A DNA stretch of 8,625 nucleotides from Gemmatimonadota bacterium (lineage in GTDB: Bacteria; Gemmatimonadota; Gemmatimonadetes; Gemmatimonadales; GWC2-71-9), in assembly GCA_003220955.1 (NCBI GenBank), contig QHTW01000099.1, positions 1-8,625 on the forward strand, in the 5' to 3' direction. The notes below the pieces were generated by a model, which saw only the letters and a program-made list of their open reading frames with translations, made no database searches and was not told the DNA's origin. This document shows, piece after piece, positions 6,511 to 8,625 of this stretch. Within the stretch, counting starts at the first letter, position 1; the number at the start of each line of letters is the position of its first letter. A program made the position numbers and the translations under genes.

Positions 6511-7419
6511 ATGCAACGCATTGGCGTGCTGGTTGTTGGACTGCTCGCGCTGGGCGGGCCGGGCGCGCCCGCCCAGCAGGCGACCGGGACGACCCTTTGG
6601 CGCGTCGCGGCGACGACCCTCGCCACGCCTCCGGCCCTGGCGCTCGGGCCGTCCGCGGCAATCTGGAATCCCGCGCAAACCGAAGACGGTGCCCGCCTCC
6701 AGGTCGGCATCGACGCCATTCAGACGCCGTCCGCCGTCGACGCCACCGGCGTCATCGCGACGGTGCGAGTGCCGGCCGGCTCTCTGGGGCAAGTCGGTGT
6801 GCTGTTCGGGCGCGTAGGCTTGAGCGATCTCTCGCAAACCATCGATAGTCCCGATCCCACGGGTGGTGTGATTTCGGTGTACACGTTCGCGGCCGGGGCG
6901 ACGTGGTCGCGCATCGTCGCGCGGACCAGCCTTGGCGCCACGTTGGCGTTCCACGAGACCCGCCTCGATGAGAGCCGCGCCGATCGCTGGACGATGGATG
7001 TCGGCGCGAGCCGCACATTCGCGGGCGACAGACTGCGGGTGGCCGCAGCCACGCACTTCTTCTCTTCGCTCAAGGCGAACGACCCCGCGCAGGATATCTT
7101 CGCCGGCATCGAAGGCCGCATCTGGAGCGGCGCGTTCTCCAATGATCGCGTGGTGGTGCGGGGACGGTATGGGATTTCGTTCGCACACGGGTTCCCGGCC
7201 GATCACCAATTCGGCGCGGGGGCGGAATTCTCGAAGACGGTCGCGCTCGACCTGATGCTGGCGCGCGAGGGGGCCTATGGCGATCGCGGCGCGAGCTGGC
7301 GACCCGTTGCCGGCGTGCGAATCGTCATCGGCAAGTACCGCATCACGCTCGCGCGCGATACCGGCGTGAACGACCTCGGCTCGGCATATCGCGTCGGTGT
7401 GGACGCGCGGTTTCGATGA
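6511..7419 (+). CDS. Secreted, probably outer-membrane beta-barrel protein of unknown function
   Basis: The 302-residue product begins with a signal peptide: R3, a hydrophobic core (about 4-15), and an APA site giving likely cleavage after A21. The mature part is rich in alternating hydrophobic/polar stretches ending in G-x-G or aromatic residues (for example 62-70, 93-103, 127-136, 140-148, 213-222, 233-240, 265-280, 293-301), consistent with many amphipathic beta-strands and a C-terminal strand YRVGVDARF. Near the N-terminus LGPSAAIWNPA (45-55) resembles the A-x-x-NPA signature of the PorV/UPF0164/FadL-like outer-membrane group, but the match is short and I do not assign a family. There are no cysteines and no catalytic motif I recognise. 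The start is chosen for the signal peptide; there is no Shine-Dalgarno, so the transcript may be leaderless. It overlaps rlmN by ATGA, implying co-transcription. Confidence 0.8.
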   Translation: MQRIGVLVVGLLALGGPGAPAQQATGTTLWRVAATTLATPPALALGPSAAIWNPAQTEDGARLQVGIDAIQTPSAVDATGVIATVRVPAGSLGQVGVLFGRVGLSDLSQTIDSPDPTGGVISVYTFAAGATWSRIVARTSLGATLAFHETRLDESRADRWTMDVGASRTFAGDRLRVAAATHFFSSLKANDPAQDIFAGIEGRIWSGAFSNDRVVVRGRYGISFAHGFPADHQFGAGAEFSKTVALDLMLAREGAYGDRGASWRPVAGVRIVIGKYRITLARDTGVNDLGSAYRVGVDARFR

Positions 7420-8495
7420 GTCTGGACCTGCTCAGCCTCACGCCGGAAGCGGCGAAAGTCGTCCTGGAAGACTGGCTCGGCCAGCGCGACGAGGCGCCGT
7501 ACCGAGTGCGGCAGGTGTTCCCGCGCCTCTGGCAGCGTCCTGTCGCGCGCTGGGCCGAGGCCACAGACCTCGCGGCCGCCCTGCGAGCTGCGCTCGATGA
7601 AGCCTTTCCGCTACACAGAATGGCGCTCAAAACACATCAGATTTCCGGCGACGGTACGGAGAAATTCTTGTGGGCGCTCGAAGACGGCGAAGCGATCGAG
7701 TCGGTGCTGATTCCTGAGGGAAAGCGCCGCACGCTCTGTATTTCGTCGCAGGCGGGTTGCGCTTTGGGATGCGTCTTCTGTGCAACGGGGCGCATGGGAT
7801 TTCGGCGCAATCTCTCGGCCGGAGAAATCGCCGGGCAAGTGCGCGAGCTGATGCTGCGGGATCCCATGCTCAAGCCGACGAACGTCGTATTCATGGGAAT
7901 GGGCGAACCCCTGCTGAATTGGGACGCCGTGGACACGACTCTCACGATCCTCAATCGGGCTGAAGGGCTCGGCATCGGTGCTCGCCACATCACCGTGTCG
8001 ACCGTCGGTATCCTCCCCAATCTGGCGAGGTTCGCCCGGCGTCCCGAGCAGTTCCGCTTGGCGGTGTCGTTACACGCGCCCAGCTCCGCGCTGCGTCGTG
8101 AGCTGATGCCGATCGAAAAGAAGTACTCGCTCGCCGAGGTGATGGACGCGCTGAAGCAGTTTCGGCGCCGCGTCACGCTCGAGTATGTGCTGATTGGCGG
8201 TAAAAACGACGCGCTCGAGACGGCGGATCAGCTGGCGAACCTGGCGCAGCCGCTCGAAGCATTGGTGAATCTGCTGCCGCTCCATCCTGGGGGCGCCCCC
8301 GACCTCACACCGAGCAGCCGGGCGCAGATGCTCGCGTTCGAGCGGCGCTTGAAGCAACGCGGCGTCGAGGCGGTACTACGGCGCAGCCGTGGCCTCGATA
8401 TCAGCGCGGCCTGCGGTCAGTTACGGGTGGAACTCGCGGGGGGGGCGACCAGCCGTCGCAAAGTCCGCGCCGAGGAGCACGCTCACATCGAGTAG
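7416..8495 (+). CDS. rlmN: RlmN, dual-specificity 23S rRNA/tRNA adenine-C2 methyltransferase
   Basis: The 359-residue product is a radical-SAM RNA methyltransferase of normal RlmN length. The iron-sulfur motif C-x3-C-x2-C is at C115, C119 and C122 (GCALGCVFCATG). C108, seven residues earlier, corresponds to E. coli C118 and C333 (RRSRGLDISAACGQL, 323-337) to the methyl-carrying C355. The SAM-binding GMGEPLLN lies at 161-168, and VSTVGILPNL (194-203) and VSLHAP (217-222) are typical. The RlmN-type N-terminal domain (about 1-90) and the presence of GLDISAACGQL favour RlmN over the resistance enzyme Cfr, which acts on C8 of A2503. Activity expected: C2 methylation of A2503 in 23S rRNA and A37 in some tRNAs, in the cytoplasm. 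The ATG overlaps the preceding gene's stop (ATGA). The last 75 bp overlap a convergent gene, and a G8 run (8438-8445) lies within the tail, which is basic and not conserved. Confidence 0.97.
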   Translation: MSLDLLSLTPEAAKVVLEDWLGQRDEAPYRVRQVFPRLWQRPVARWAEATDLAAALRAALDEAFPLHRMALKTHQISGDGTEKFLWALEDGEAIESVLIPEGKRRTLCISSQAGCALGCVFCATGRMGFRRNLSAGEIAGQVRELMLRDPMLKPTNVVFMGMGEPLLNWDAVDTTLTILNRAEGLGIGARHITVSTVGILPNLARFARRPEQFRLAVSLHAPSSALRRELMPIEKKYSLAEVMDALKQFRRRVTLEYVLIGGKNDALETADQLANLAQPLEALVNLLPLHPGGAPDLTPSSRAQMLAFERRLKQRGVEAVLRRSRGLDISAACGQLRVELAGGATSRRKVRAEEHAHIE

Positions 8496-8625
8496 CTTGG
8501 AGCTGTCGAGCTCTACTTCGATTCGCCCCCGCCCCAGCGCCGACCGGACCCGCTCGCCGACCTTCGTCGTCCCGCGTCGCACGATGATGCGCGTCGAGTC
8601 GAGGCCATTTTCCGGGGCGTTACCG
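8421..8625 (-). CDS. LytR C-terminal (LytR_C) domain protein, 3' end only
   Basis: Reading the minus strand inward from the right edge gives 67 residues ending at a TAA at 8423-8421; the 5' part is outside the window. The segment includes STRIIVRRGTTKVGERVRSA (10-29) and IEVELDSSKLLDVSVLLGAD (35-54), matching the second half of the LytR_C domain (a strand, helix with A-LG, strand, then DVxVxLGxDF). The domain often closes LytR-CpsA-Psr wall-glycopolymer ligases or occurs in short secreted/membrane proteins, so the full protein is probably envelope-associated; which type it is cannot be seen. The gene is convergent with rlmN and its last 75 bp, including LGADF and a 12-residue tail, lie on the opposite strand of the rlmN 3' end. 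The tail is encoded across a C8 run. Confidence 0.72.
   Translation of the reverse strand, partial: GNAPENGLDSTRIIVRRGTTKVGERVRSALGRGRIEVELDSSKLLDVSVLLGADFATAGRPPREFHP

Noticed and set aside
6430..7209. N-terminal extension of the EIIA frame to 7209
   Set aside because: The extra 260 residues are antisense to the signal-peptide protein, are Arg/Gly-rich and do not resemble any domain; the EIIA domain begins naturally at the TTG at 6429.
7416..8495. Cfr-type antibiotic resistance methyltransferase instead of RlmN
   Set aside because: Length, N-terminal domain and the GLDISAACGQL context fit housekeeping RlmN, and there is no mobile-element context.
8498..8515. Hairpin after the rlmN stop (GAGCT-GTCG-AGCTC with two further pairs) as a terminator
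   Set aside because: The stem is only about 7 bp with one wobble, no T-run follows on either strand, and the segment encodes conserved LytR_C residues.

Overview
The window looks like a core-genome segment of a GC-rich bacterium with a Gram-negative type envelope. Dense packing, GTG and TTG starts, a secreted beta-barrel-like protein and the gene content are compatible with Gemmatimonadota or a similar phylum. There is no 16S or marker-level evidence here, so the phylum is an inference. I see no mobile element, CRISPR array, tRNA or rRNA.

Layout: positions 1-6429 are one tightly packed minus-strand gene train. In transcription order it is a PTS EIIA-like protein (6429-5965), aspS (5956-4184), phoH/ybeZ (4191-3229), a seven-transmembrane HD-domain phosphodiesterase of the PgpH type (3227-1053), ybeY (1096-656) and a CNNM/CorC-like membrane protein cut by the left edge (656-1). 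Junctions are a gap of 8 nt, an overlap of 8 bp, a gap of 1 nt, an overlap of 44 bp and a 1-nt TGATG overlap, which is strong evidence for one operon. A short divergent intergenic region (about 6430-6510) carries three GTTGA boxes spaced exactly 10 bp apart and separates this operon from a plus-strand pair: a secreted, probably outer-membrane protein of unknown function (6511-7419) and rlmN (7416-8495), which overlap by ATGA. At the right edge the 3' end of a minus-strand gene with a LytR C-terminal (LytR_C) domain converges on rlmN and overlaps it by 75 bp.

Working together: the minus-strand train joins translation and RNA quality control (AspRS, the PhoH ATPase/YbeY endoribonuclease pair) with predicted cyclic-di-AMP turnover (HD protein), a phosphotransfer regulator (EIIA) and a membrane ion-transport-like protein (CNNM/CorC). 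The phoH-HD-ybeY order is a widely conserved neighbourhood, and ybeY followed by a CorC-like gene resembles the proteobacterial ybeZ-ybeY-corC arrangement. RlmN modifies A2503 of 23S rRNA (and A37 of some tRNAs), so the divergent pair also touches translation. I found no convincing new multi-gene system. The points most worth a second look are the secreted protein coupled to rlmN, the GTTGA repeat in the divergent promoter, the convergent coding overlap at rlmN and the degenerate CNNM domain.
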